Shown piece by piece: positions 45,475 to 58,095 of a stretch of DNA of 64,000 nucleotides. The position numbers and the translations under genes are program-made. Position 1 is the first letter of the stretch; the number at the start of each line of letters is the position of its first letter. The DNA is from Dioscorea cayenensis subsp. rotundata (taxonomy: Eukaryota > Streptophyta > Magnoliopsida > Dioscoreales > Dioscoreaceae): positions 4,898,001-4,962,000 of the forward strand of contig NC_052480.1 in NCBI RefSeq assembly GCF_009730915.1, written 5' to 3'. A model generated the notes under the pieces. The model had not been told where the DNA came from and did not search any database. It saw only the letters and a list, made by a program, of their open reading frames with translations.

Positions 45475-47212
45475 GTTGATGATAATGACATCAAGATTGA
45501 GGGTTCTGCATTTGACTGTTTCTCAAAAATTTTTCTGTTTAATAGTCTGTATATTTAAAAAGGTTATGAAACTGCATGTTGCTGAACATGTCATGGTTAT
45601 TACTATCATGTTCCATTTCCTAAAAAAGTTTTACATTATCTTAAAATTCCCTACTATAGATTAAGCATTTTATATTTGCTCTCTAAATCCTCTACTGTGC
45701 ATCATTATTACTATTTATTTATTTATTTTTGGTTTTATCCTGTGTTGTTGATGGTAAATTAACCTGTTTTTGCATGGTGATGCTTGTAGGAAACAAGCCA
45801 TATGCCCTGGAGAGTCTCAACTAAGTGTATTTAAATTGTCAGTAAAACACATAAAAGACCCATTGACAGCTGGGCTGTTAATTGACACTCTTCTACAGTT
45901 TTTCAGACAGAAAGCGAAAATTCATGGTTGGTCTCATTTTACTTAATATTAGCTGTTGATTTTGTGTGTTATCTTAAAACATTATCTTTACCACATATTG
46001 GACAGGCTATCTGTCCTCGCTTTACAAAATCATTTGCCTCATTCCAATTAGACTTGAATAAAGGCTGATTGCTTACTTTATAGAGATCTGAAATCTAATT
46101 CTCTTCTTGTTTTTTAAGTCCAGATGACTATTTGGAAGGTTTGCATGTGGTCAAAGATATCCTTCCTGTTTTTAGATGACAAAATGGGAAACATTTTAAA
46201 CACAATCCATCCACTTCTTACGCATGTGGACTTGGATCTGCATTTGCTTATATGTGATATTCTTGATGGCCTAGTGATGAATGACCCATTTTTGACTTTC
46301 CTGGTAATAAATGTTTCTTCATTTTTAACCATTTTAAATCATCTTTATTTATGAAAATTTCTGGAGTTTTTTTTTCTAGTTTCTTTAATGCCTCGAGTAT
46401 TTTTGGGCTGAGCTGCAGGCAAAACTTTTACGTCGACTGAATGCTGTATCAGTATCATCCATAGAAATTGGTGAGCCTGATTATGACACTAGAGTTGAGG
46501 CTTATGGATCAATAAAGTCAGAGTTATTTTCCGTGCTCAAAGAAGATCATGCATTGATAATTCTGTCTCAATGTGTATATGATATGTCATCTGAAAAACT
46601 GGTCTTCTGGCAAAATGCATCAAGGGCCTTATTATCGTTTGTACAGTTTGCTGGGCCAATTTTAAATTCGGAGAAAAAGTATTGTGATGAAATAATCTCC
46701 AAATTTGAGCTACAAGATGACGAAGTAAATACTACTCAAAGACCAAATGAGACTTGTGTTACTTGGATGAAGGTCTCCATTCAGATGATCATAGAGAACA
46801 TTTTTCTGTCAATATGAGAAGCCATGAAGAAGGATATCTCTGTGCAAAAAGTAAGATTATAAGATTTTTTTCCATTCTCTTAACTTCCTTGGACTGCAAT
46901 AAAAGTTGTTTCTAATTATAAGATTATTTGTGGTTCCAAGAATGGGTCATTCTTCTTTGTGACATGGTTTTATAATTTGTATGGAGGCCCTCAATTAGCT
47001 GTGGCCTTTATAATGTGAGGATGTAGAAACAGATAATAACATTCTTCATTTACGGTAATCAATTTTCGCATGCTCTAATTTTTCGGGAGGTATTTTTAGG
47101 CTGATATTTCACCCGAATTTTTATTTATTTATTTATTTTTGTACAGATACATAGGAGAATAAAGGCATTAGCACATTTCAGGAATGTTATCAATGTGGGA
47201 AACATATCTGAG
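45475..47212 (+). pseudogene. UTP20-like gene fragment, upstream exons (right arm)
   Basis: The same exon series as 29269-31015 on the plus strand: about 45475-45530, 45790-45925, 46122-46305, 46419-46850 (acceptor CTGCAG, donor GTAAG) and 47147-47212 (acceptor TGTACAG, donor GTATG). Products resemble the middle of plant UTP20, a HEAT-repeat scaffold of the small-subunit processome. Arm-specific damage: T5 instead of T4 in the third exon (46169-46173) and a missing C that creates a stop near 46815; the left arm reads through LSNMREAMKK there. The virus-derived sequence starts in the next intron. Fragment of a duplicated gene. Confidence 0.65.
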
Positions 47213-47429
47213 GTATGCAATGCATTTTATTTGGCCATGGTTATTATGTGTGCAAATTGAAGTCATAAGCATGATATAATTACTTGGAATTTTATGCCAG
47301 TCACTATATCTGAATATTTTGTCCTCTTTAGAACTAGTACAGAATTCATAACTGGCTAAGTCATTATGAGCAAAAGGTTTTTTTATGGTTCTTATTTTGT
47401 TGATCAATGTGGCATAGACAAGAGATGAT

Positions 47430-50400
47430 CCCCTATGAAAGATTATTTTACAAACCACTCGATCCTTACATATCTTTCTGGGAATATTCATCGTTCAATA
47501 TTACCAGGATTATGAATGAATGGCTGGAGCATAATTTTCAGATTAATAATCTGTGACCGGATGAAAATATAATTATTCACGAGAGAAGATTGCATAGCGC
47601 CCATCGATCATTTAGCCGAAGGCCCAGTCGTATTGGTAAAAGCTGGCTTGGGCCCGATTCATAGTAAAGCTTCGATATATATGTGGCCATCTGGATTTCA
47701 ATCCGACAACCTCGACAAGATGTCTTTGTATAATGTAATTGATGATGTATCCAGTAGTGTCTACAGGTGAAACCATTTGGAGAGACTTATTGGTTGTCGA
47801 GTGCAAACTAATTTACCGTGATGAAACGATCCATATAAAGCGTGGTATACGTCTATTATACTATGTAACCCGGGTAATGATTCAAAGCTACAAAAGAGGC
47901 CACGGACAAAAATGAAAATCTGAGTCACTGTGATTGGACATTGAAAAATGCCAAGTTTGAGTTCTTATATAACCCCTGTTCGATCGTGAAGCCCGAAGGC
48001 GGTACTAGTCACTAGTGCTGGATGTTCGATTACGAATATGGACGATAGATCGGAGAACTACTCACGGAGAGGAACATGCAATCTGGGTGTATTCTCTCGG
48101 CAACTCGTAATCCTCTGTATTTCGGGGTCAAAGATCACATGGGCGGAACCATGCAACAACAAGCTGGAGACGAATCACAATGGAATCAAATTCAACTACA
48201 ATCTTATTGGGGCTACGTATAAATAAATGTGGTTGTACTTTCTCGTATATGGACCACCTCGTCCACATCTTGAAATTTTTACATGTATTTAGATGTAATG
48301 TAATGAATTTTCCTTAATAGTTTGGGTTATTTACTAATTACGTAATTAGAGCATTACACATTTGGTGGCAGGTTAGAAAGGCATATCATAGGCGTGAGGA
48401 AATTCGGCGGATGTTGAGTTCTATTTGTCTTAATTAATGATGCTTGTTTGATCACCGTTAACAACATGAAATTAATCTTTCTTAATTTAATGATAACATA
48501 TAAAAAAACATATACAATTTTTCCAATAGCTTAATTTACTACTTGCAAATACATTAAAATACTAATAATCGGAATCCTTGCTAAGCGGATGGATCGAAGT
48601 CACCGAAAACTTACGGAGCATGCGAGCTTAAATTCTTATTATTGCCGTGGCGAATAAGCGGATTCGCGTATGAAAGATCTTTCGTCATCCTTTTGGTACT
48701 GCGAAAGGGCTACCGACAGTATACGGAAAAGCAGACTCTTCGTGTTTTACGGAGGCGACAAACTTGATGAGTGGTTGGGGATGCTCGATTGCTTGGACTA
48801 TACGTATCTTGGTGGGGCATTTTAATGATCTCCAGCGGACCATTCATAAACAAATATGATCTGACGCCATGATATCTTGTTTATCCATCTTCTATAACAA
48901 GCTATAGGGGAATGGTCTTATTATATAGAAGGTAAAATGATGTTATTATGTGAATTATATTGTTAGGTCAAAAGGTCAACGAGCCCACGCCATATGAGTG
49001 TCGGGGTTAGTAAACACCTAATGAAATTTTGCTCTGGGATCTGCGTTTATTTTGCCTCACTGAGTTTGGCTCGTACGTAGTGTAATCTCACAGGTATATT
49101 ACATAGTGGTATCATACGTTTGCATGTACCTGTGGGGTGTTTACAGCGGCTAAAGCACTGGCTTTAGTGATGACCTTTTCGACTTGAGGAACAATATCTG
49201 CGTTACAATAACATTCGTTTTACTACATATAATAAAGACCATTTCGCCCGCAAGCATTGTAGGGTGGATACTCAATCGCGTGGCGTATAACTGTTTATGG
49301 TGCGACTTTCTTGAAATGTCTGGCGACGCCTATGTACTAACCCAGCGCATTGACGATGGTCTTTCATATCTTGTCGTTATTCAGGCGATAAACTCGCGCT
49401 TCGGTCTTTCAATTTTGAAGTCGATGATAATGACTGTGCTGTTGCGTGCTGATCGCTATTGGCGTATTTTGCCTGTAATGTTTACTCATTAAGTAGAAAG
49501 ATGACCTCATATTGACGACTCGCCGGTCGTGTTGAGCACAAGTAAGCGGGCATGGCAGTGCGTCACTGTTCTCTGCCGGGCCGAACGCAGGCGGCTGTGC
49601 GGTGTGGGGGCGCGCAGCTATTGAGGGAAATTCATTACATTATCACATGTGCCGATGCGACGGGCGGTGATCATATCGCAGTGTTGTTGTCGTGAGGCTA
49701 CGGGTACGGATGGTGATCGTGCTGTTCTGTCGGGTGGGCTTGACCGTGTGTCCATGTGATGCGCGCGACAGCCGAAGTTCGTAGTTGCCAGTACCCGTGT
49801 TGTCATTCCCTACGTGTTCTCATTCTATTGTCATATTCGAACCGAACATCAGTGCGGCGGTGGGCGCGGTGCTGGAGGCTCAAACGGCATTTTTTCATCA
49901 TCTACCGATTTCGGCCCACCTCGGTGATGCTGGCAATCGACCACGGGCCCTGGCTCTAATAAGCGGTACTCTGCGTTACCTGGATAGATTTCGTGACCCG
50001 CGGTGCGCGATGCTGCTGTTTAACCAACTCTTCTCGATGCCGGCGCTGGTCGACAAATCATCATCGACTCCCGATGTCTGGCGATAATATTTGGTTAATC
50101 GATATTATATAATTGTTAACGCAAAATATTGAGAACGGCGGGTTTAATACGGCTGGGCTTTCGTTGACGATAATGGTGTATTTTCGTCATTGTAATGCGA
50201 GGGGTATCTTTCGACGAATAGATTATGTCTGTGTTGACGATGAATATTCGAGAATATGGGGCTCGACGAACACAAAATGAGAGATCTCTGTGACCTTGCG
50301 TTGATCGACAGAAGCCGTGGGCTGCACGCTCATGTTTCGGCGATTATGGTCATGCTAATTCTGAAGGACAATGAATATGACGTAAACTGCGACTATCGTG

Positions 50401-50590
50401 CTGTGACGGTTGCACATAACTGTTCATGTGCGTACCGAATATGTTTACATTGATGGCGATGCGAAATGTGGCTGCTGATGTCTGTGCAAGCAAATAGGCG
50501 TCGTTCTGGTCGGCCGTCACGAGACCAGAGCATCTGGTCGATGAAGATATTGTCGTCTGTTCCTCGTGCAAAGGCCGATAATATAAACCA
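47430..50590 (+). pseudogene. Degraded right-arm copy of the geminivirus palindrome
   Basis: 47430-48015 is recognisably the Rep helicase half, 48030-48430 REn, 48590-48900 the virion-sense ORF region (minus sense), 48960-49190 the intergenic region and spacer, and 49190-50590 the second, inverted half. Up to about 47530 it is nearly clean. Beyond that small indels and G/C-rich substitutions accumulate, and after 49190 only short words align, such as GAAATTCATTACATTA and ACGATGAATATTC. The second half is about 650 bp shorter than its left-arm partner. No frame is usable. The pattern resembles sequencing error more than natural decay, since it ends abruptly at 50590. Confidence 0.65.
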
Positions 50591-50822
50591 TGTCACAAAC
50601 CGAGAATGACCCGTTCTTAGAACCATGAATAATCTAACTTTATTTGAAAAGTGTGATGGCCCAAACTCAATCTAAACTTGAGCGAGTGCCTTCCCATTAT
50701 ATAGTAGTCTTAAATACATCTGGAATATTTGATGTTGCAAGCGATAATGTCTTTATGAGTTTAATGCTCTGGTTGTTTTGTGTTTTTGTTCTCATTACGA
50801 TCATTGCAACTTTTATCTTCTG

Positions 50823-52440
50823 CGAATGTGGCGTGAAAATATTTGTTCCTCCGTTTCTTAATATGTTATTTGATTTGAAAGATGGCCATAGGGAGGATAT
50901 CACGTGTAGTTATAGAACCTATATCAAGATATCTTAATATTCAGATTGCTTTTGGATATGGAATTATCTGCTTGAAACGCCTAAGGTATGAAATTATTGT
51001 GAGTGCCGGTGAACACAAAACTACGCTAACAAAATTAGCGGATAGAAGCTAAACGGTGTGCGGTTCCTACAGCTATGAGTGGCAAAACACATTTTGCGAC
51101 TTTGTTGTAATGATTGCAAAATATTCTGAGAAAGGTTGTTCTCCGTCTTTGGCGGTTCTACAATTGAAATATCGTATTGAGTGATGTTGTGTTTACTTTG
51201 TAATTTCATTAAAAGCTCATGGTTATCTGATTACTTCCATGATGTATTCCTTATAACTTTCAAGTTTTGCAATTTCCTTGGTGTAGTATATGCCTTTGGT
51301 TAGTCATCGATGATATCCATCCCGATGATCTTAGGTTCTTGGTCTATTGGTTGATGTACTAAATAAAAGGATTTTCGGGAAAGCATATAAATATAATGTT
51401 TTGGATGTGGCTAGAAAGCATATTGAAACATTCGTTGATGCAAGCTGTGAAACATATGATGTTTGAGATAATCTGATAATGCCATTTTGGAAAGAAGCCT
51501 ACTCCCTCATTATGTTGGAGAAGATGCTTCTCGATATTCGAGGCTCTTCGAGAGATGACGTGAGGTATGAAAAGGTTTTTCTAGCAAAACGTTCTTTGCC
51601 ATGTTATTTGTGGAATCTTTATCCATTCGGTTTGATTCTAAACCATCAACACCATTTGTCATTGTATGTGAGGAAAACTTTTTGACATGGCATTCTATTT
51701 CATGCTCGGAGTACATTCAGCATGGTCTTAATATGCCTTGGAGCATTATGAAGAAATATATTGTGCACAACTAGGTTTTATTTTCGAGACATAAAAATTA
51801 AGAACTACAAAATATAGACCCATCCCTCTCATCCATTTTTAATAATCATTCACAATTATTAATTACGTTTGTCAACATTTTTCGTTATGATCTAGATTCC
51901 CTTTTTCATTACTGATTAATAACGGGTTCGAGCTAATCATATACTGCATTTAGAACAATATTTCTAATTACTGCTAGCAACTAACATTGGCATGCTATGT
52001 TTAAACATGCCATCATCACGCCATCAATGTCATTCAATTTAAAAACCGTCCACGGTAATAGACATTCTCATCCTGATAATTAAATTATAAAATGGGACAA
52101 ATCAAGGGCATATAACCCACTTTTTCATTTTGCTTGTGAGTTCAGCATAGTGAAGATATGGTTGTTGCTTTCTTCATGCACATGTGTTGCTCTTTTGACG
52201 GGATATTTGGGAAATGATCTGCAACTATTGGTGTATCCCCATGTATCATTGTGGAATATATCCAGAAAAACATGCCTCCTGTTAGACAAGGTAATTCACC
52301 AAAGCATTCGCACTTAATTTTTCGGACTTCAATCCATCTTATTTATTTATTTAATCTGCAGGTGCTTGCGAGCGAGGTTTCATTAGTTTGACTATGAGCT
52401 TATTGTTTGTTGGTGATGATGGAAAGAGGTTGATTGCATT
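50823..52440 (+). pseudogene. UTP20-like gene fragment, downstream exons (right arm)
   Basis: Mirror of 23390-24992: VKIFVPPFLNMLFDLKDGHR at 50832-50891, the PFWKEA / LIMLEKMLLDI segment at about 51480-51540, and DIWEMIC with a following frame change at about 52200-52260. The change Leu to Pro (CCT-CCG versus CCT-CTG) and several small indels are specific to this arm. The frameshift after DIWEMIC is shared with the left arm. Confidence 0.6.
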
Positions 52441-54350
52441 TAGGATGTTCAGCTAGTTGAGGATTGATTAATGCATGGGCTAGGACAACGTGAGTCACGA
52501 TAAATGTGGCGTTATTTTTATTTTCTTTTTATGTGGTCATTTGATTCTAAACTGTAACTGTTTTTAATCCATTTCATTGATAGCTGATCTATGTGCTGGA
52601 GTTTCCACATGTCTGATATTTTTCAAAGTTGGCATCTCATCCTTGAGTAAAGAATTTTGCTGTCAAGTTGATATTTTCTTTTTTCTGGACTGTAGGTTAC
52701 TCAAGTTTTGGGTACTCAACACCTTTAGTCTCTTGGTGCATCTCACATGTTTTCTTCTCTTGCTACTGCCAAGTTTGCTGTCATTACTATTGGTGAAGAA
52801 ATGGCCTCCCAGGGGCTTCTATCTAGAATATCTCATCGTCTTTGTTGCAGTGAGAGACTAATTATATGTGTTTGTTTATAATATGTATGTTTATTATAAA
52901 AAAAAGTTGTTCTTAACTTTAATTTTTTTTAACTTTAGAGTTGATTAGCTATTAAATTATTTAGTTAATTTACAAGGTTTATAGTGACAAATTTTTTTGC
53001 TGCTATAGAATACTAAACAAACTACAGAATTTATTGCGATTTAGTGGCTAATTATTTATTTGCCGCTGTAGAATGTGCGCTTCACGCATCCAATGAGATC
53101 ACGGATTATTTGGCTTTATGTCTATTTAGAATCAGACTTCCTTTGATCTATAGTTATTAGATTCAGACTTCTTTTGATCTATAGTTATTAGATTCTATCA
53201 TGTATATTGAATTGTTTTTAATGTTTATATAATAAATAATTTTCATTAATAACTTTGAATATTTTTTTTTTTTTAAAAAAAATATACATTAATATAGTAA
53301 AACATCATAAAAAAATGAATTGTTAAACCTGTAATTTTATTTGGTTCCCATTTCAGATTTTATTTTATTTCATTGCTTTGTTCAAAATGATTTCCAAGTC
53401 CAAAGTTTCACATATTAATATTGGTTAATGCTCAAGTGGTGATATTCCTAAAGATAATGCAACTATTAATAGTCAAAATGATATTAGTAACACATCTTTG
53501 TGGAAATAAGTAACAAAATTGCTAAAAACAAATGAAAATGATTTATTTACTTATAATCAAAAATAAAAATTCTGAAACTTCACTTTATTTTTTACCTGAT
53601 TTTTAGATCATAAAATTGTCAATATTTTCCTTTACTATTTATTTCATTGCGAGACATTGTTAGGATATTTCTTCCTCATCCTTCTATTACACAAATAAAT
53701 GTATTATTGGTTATTTATTTATTTAATTTTTTGCATCTTCCGAAGCCCACATCCTTCTATCTCCTCATCAAAACACAAAGATAGCATTGTTAAGTTGGAT
53801 GGCATCGCCGTAATATTTATCAAAGTATGTTTATATATTTATAATTTTACACATTATTATTAACAAATGTTGACAAGCCATAAAAATAAATTCTAAACTT
53901 AGGAAGAAATGAAATACATTTTTATTTTGTGGAAATCGTTATTTATACATTAATAAATTACAAAAAAAAAAAAATTCAAATGATTATAAATTTAATTCTA
54001 ACAAAGAAATAATATATTTACATGTTGTATTAGAGAAAATAATAAAAGAATCTTAAAAGAATCTTATCTCTAGATGAATTTTAACTAATTTTTAATTTTC
54101 CTTAAAAAATAACTCAGTCAATAACATATATTAATTTATCCACAATAACTTTTTAATCCAAATTATGAAACATATAAATATATACATAAGCCGTTTTATT
54201 ATCCTCAAATAAAAAAAAAGTGGTCAATGGATAAGTATGATATAGTTACTATTTAAGTATGTATGAAAAAAACGATATAATTCGTCGTTTGTGACCCAAA
54301 TTTTATTGTACACAAATAAAGATGTATTCATCTTAAACCAAGAACCAATT
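52441..54350. other. AT-rich spacer
   Basis: Mirror of 21500-23390. A 34-bp tandem duplication (ATCTATAGTTATTAGATTC) lies at about 53139-53196. A plus-strand frame at 52577-52861 is hydrophobic and unrecognised. Confidence 0.5.
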
Positions 54351-54363
54351 AAGGCTCATCAAC

Positions 54364-55210
54364 ATGTTTCGCCACCTCCTTAAGCTTGCGCAACGTCAAA
54401 AAATTCCTACAATACAATTCTTTGACAAGGCAGAAGACGGTAGCAATAAAATGCAACATGGAACAAGGACGGAAGAAAGTTGAAATCAACTTCAAAACAA
54501 AAGATCAAGGGCTAGAGAAAGAGGGAGGTCATGTGTTTAAATGGTATGACACCAAAGTATAAGAGGGAGGTTATGGGTTTAAATCCCTCCCCCGACAGTA
54601 CTGTTCATATACTGTTCACCCGGGATTTTTATACTATTCTCATACTGTATATACTGTACATCCGGGTTTCAGTACTAGTAATGTTTATATTTATATAAAA
54701 AAGGCGCTTGTCGTCTATTATTCAAAAAAAAAAAGAAAGACAATATAATAATGGAAGAAGGGCCAGGGACATTGACATCCAAATTTACAATAATAGAAGA
54801 TGGGAGATTGGAAGCTAACCTCACATTAGAAGGTTCCACCGAAGAAGAGAGATAAACTAATGGTTAAGTTTCTTAAAAAATTGTCAGAATGAGAATAGTA
54901 ATCAGATCAAAATGACAAAGAGGAAGATCCACCGTTTTATCTTCAAGAATAATGATCAAATTAAATTAGATTATGAAACTTTATTTTTTTTTTATTTTTA
55001 AGTTTAGTGATTTCTTTAAATAATTTTTTTTTATTTTTGATCGATCTATTGTCCAGTTTGCATTGTGTTTGAAAAATATTATCCATAATTATATATATAA
55101 AAGTTTTTAGTGATTTTCTATAAGAATATTCCCTGCACTGTATTAGAGATGACATATATTTTCTAAGCTAGAGATGATTTACTTCTATATTAGAAAAGAT
55201 CTCAATCGGT
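54364..55210 (+). pseudogene. Small-ORF family member, broken, right arm
   Basis: Starts MFRHLLKLAQRQK and runs 39 codons to a TGA. The block up to 55210 is homologous to 61100-61985, including CATCAACATGTTT at the start, a LEANLTLEG-like coding part after the insertion, the GATTATGAAACTTT tail and the terminal GATGA-TTATTTTCTAAG segment. A SINE-like insert of about 240 bp (54530-54770) interrupts it. Function unknown; the intact relative is predicted to be a short coiled-coil protein. Confidence 0.5.
54530..54770 (+). mobile_element. Possible SINE insertion
   Basis: The segment is absent from the homologous block at 61100-61985. It contains ATGGGTTTAAATCCCTCCCC, a B-box-like motif, and ends in a T-rich stretch plus an A11 run (about 54727). 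GAGGGAGGTCATGTGTTTAA is repeated imperfectly 50 bp later. Confidence 0.4.
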
Positions 55211-55417
55211 GTTGGCAAAATTAACGCATTTGTTTTATTCGTTTGTAATGGAATTGGTTTAATTTATGTTGTGTATGGCTCATATACACAAGTAAACTAC
55301 CAGATGTGGGAACGGAGTGGAGTGGCGTGACAACATCTGTCATATTGTGGGAGTATCAGTTTGATAGGTTGAGTGCGGGGGAAACGCCCTGGTAGGATAC
55401 AAGGGTAATTTGTATTT

Positions 55418-55754
55418 TGTTAGGATTATGATTTGATAATCTTGTAATTTGTATCCGGATAGGATTTGTATCCGGATAGGTTTAAAATATGGATATGTTT
55501 AGAATTCAGATAGGTTTAGGATCCAAATAGGTTTGTATTTGGATAAATTTAGGTTTTTACCTATAAATATTTGTAACCCTAGTCTTTTGTCTCAACTGGG
55601 AGGAGAGACAAGTGAATAAGAGGATTACGGCTGCTCCACTCCCGAGGACGTAGGCATATTGCCGAACCTCGTAAATCTTGTGTGCTTTTATTGTCTCATT
55701 GCTCTCTTCATTTCCCCTGCGGATCCTCTATTTTACCTAACTATTTTCTTAACA
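55418..55754 (+). mobile_element. Solo-LTR-like element (Copia-type)
   Basis: 337 bp beginning TGTTAGGATT and ending TTCTTAACA (TGTTA...TAACA ends), with the TATA-like CTATAAATATTTG at about 55560 and a U5-like T-rich end. ATTT adjoins both sides. Short repeats of GGATAGGTTT fill the U3 part. A corrupted mirror lies at about 20060-20430. Confidence 0.55.
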
Positions 55755-56690
55755 ATTTATTCGCCACCTTTATTAATTGTTATCTAACTTTAATTTGCTT
55801 TAAATGATCAAAGTATTTAATTATTGATTTTACAAATTAAGGAGTGAAATTATTGAAGGCATGGAACCTGTCTTCTGAGTTTTGAATTCATGCACCAAGG
55901 TTAACCTTTTTTATATATATATATGCATAAGTCAAGTAAATATAAATTAAAGAATAATAGGTCCTTGATCTTTATTTCCTCCAACATGGTTTACTTCTCA
56001 GTTCTCAAAAGGAAAATTGAGACTCCTTTTAGGTTAAATTTAGTCTCACCGTTTAGATTCAGTGATTATATTAAACCAAAAAAAATTTAATATTAAGAAT
56101 AATATTCTCTTATCAGCTCAAACTTCATGTATAAGCATTTCCTCTTTTACTCAAGCTAGAGATTCATGGTAATATTTGAGTGAAGATAGATGGAAGAAAT
56201 CCACAAATGCTTGATATGAATTGGTGCGATAAAGTTTTTGATGTATAATTATATAAACATTTCCGTATATATATACATATATATATATATATATACATGC
56301 AAACGAACCTCTTACTTAATTAAGAAGGGCATTGTATAAGCAAATTATACTATGGAGAAATAATGTAATTAGTGATAAAAAAAATTATGTATAAAAAATT
56401 TAATTTGTTAGAGTTTATGACCCAAATTTTATTCGTATACAAACTAGGATTTAATTAGTCAGTTGCAACTTTAGAGACCCGGCTTGTAATTAGATAGAGC
56501 TCTTATTTATAATTGAATTATAGCTTATTAAGCATATCATAGGATTATAATTGTATAGTCATCACTTTTGAGTTTTAGTAGGATTTGTCAATTTGAATTT
56601 TAGTAGAACTTGATAGTTTATGACTCAATATAAAATACACTATGAATGTGCCAAGTTGTGATATTTGACCTCTATCCGCACTTTACTCTA
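55755..56690. other. AT-rich spacer
   Basis: No gene recognised. Likely partner of the corrupted left segment 18839-20060, at least up to about 56000. Confidence 0.4.
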
Positions 56691-57530
56691 ATCATTGGTT
56701 GGGTTGGGGCGGATCAGCTCGCCCTAGAAAATTAAAGTTTTGATCCAGCCCAAGCCTATATCTGACGAATCTCATAAATAGTTTGGGCCGGGCTAAGCTA
56801 GCCCAATTTTAAAATGTGAACCCATGGCTCAGCTCATAGGCTTGGTTTTTTGGATTAATCCGTTGCATTTGGCTCAAATCGGTCTGTTGTTATATATATA
56901 TATATATATATTACTTTATTAAATTTTGTGATGATTTAAAAATAAAAAACGTATGAATAAATTTATTAATTGATTAGTATTATTACATTTTTACCAGAGA
57001 AAAATATTGCATCACTACAATATAATTACATCAAAACTAGGTTAGCACCTACTTATTTCTTAATCATATGCATTTTTTCCATTCTACATAAAATTAGACC
57101 TCTATGTACTTCATTGATCAATAAAAATACAACCCTCTTCCAAGATAAACCATGGAGGAAATCATTGGTTGACATGACATAACTCATGAAGTTGGCCCAT
57201 GACAATTAGGAATTAGGCACTTAGCTAGTTAGCTTTCTTGTATGGTGGGCTTATTTCAATCAATCATTTGTAATATATTTTTTTTTAATTTTTATTATTA
57301 ATATTTAGTAATAAATTGAATGGGCCAAATCATGGGTCGTCCTGTTGGATTAGCCCTAAAAAAGTCCAAAAGAGCCTGTCTGTGGGTCAGCCCATCATTT
57401 AAAAATAATATTCATATCTAATCGAAGGTTTATTTAGATCAGGCTTGGACTGACCCGCCAAACATTAACTTTGGATATGGTTTGGATATGGTTGAGCCAA
57501 GCTTGGGCCGGGCCATAGGCTTTAAAGCCA
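56690..57530. repeat. GGGCC-rich repeat blocks in inverted arrangement
   Basis: TTTGGGCCGGGCTAAGCTAG near 56780 and AGCTTGGGCCGGGCC near 57499 lie in two GGGCC/GGCCC-rich blocks (56690-56890 and 57320-57530) around an AT-rich core. The arrangement suggests the ends of a non-autonomous DNA transposon, but clean termini and a target duplication are not visible. Confidence 0.4.
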
Positions 57531-58087
57531 AATGATGAGAGTCATCCGCACTTCTCAGTTTTTTCCAATTTTAGTGAATTCTGTTTTTTTTTTAAATGTC
57601 TTCTTACTTATTTATTGTTTGTTTATTTATTTCATAATGCATCAATTAGAAACATATAATGTGTTGCGCTATAGGATTGATGTGAAGTTATCAATAATTA
57701 TTTTATTAATTAACAAAATTATCCACTCATCTAGAATTTATAGTAAAACATCAACATAATAAAAAATTAATATGTTCGCCTATTTAGGTTGAAAGATATG
57801 CATTTGTCAATGGTCTTGTGGTATGGTATCGAATCTTTTATATATAGTATTTATTTCGGAAAAACTATAATATTGAATTCTAAAAAACCCACACATCGTG
57901 AGGGCATAGGTGCTTGTTGAGCAATGTGTCCAACGTGATAATTTAATTAATAATCTATTTTAAATTTAAAAAAATATATGATGCATCTCTCCCTTGTTGC
58001 ATACATATCATAGATTATCATAATTAGTGATCTAAATTAAACCAAAAATGCATACTGGGTATGTATATATATGTAACAATTTAGAAA
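57531..58087. other. Unassigned AT-rich spacer
   Basis: A 75-codon frame at 57532-57759 shows no domain. Confidence 0.4.
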
Positions 58088-58095
58088 CTTTAGAC

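Larger units (their letters stand above)
38216..57000 (-). repeat. Right arm of giant imperfect palindrome
   Basis: Inverted counterpart of the left arm, recognisable continuously from 38216 to 55210 and through noisy matches to about 56000; the outer limit is uncertain. It is clean from 38216 to 47530, degraded from 47530 to 50590, and clean again beyond. Confidence 0.85.

Noticed and set aside
49184..50626. GC-rich frames that could suggest an inserted foreign gene
   Set aside because: Words such as GAAATTCATTACATTA and ACGATGAATATTC line up in order with the inner palindrome arm, so this is a degraded copy, not an insertion.
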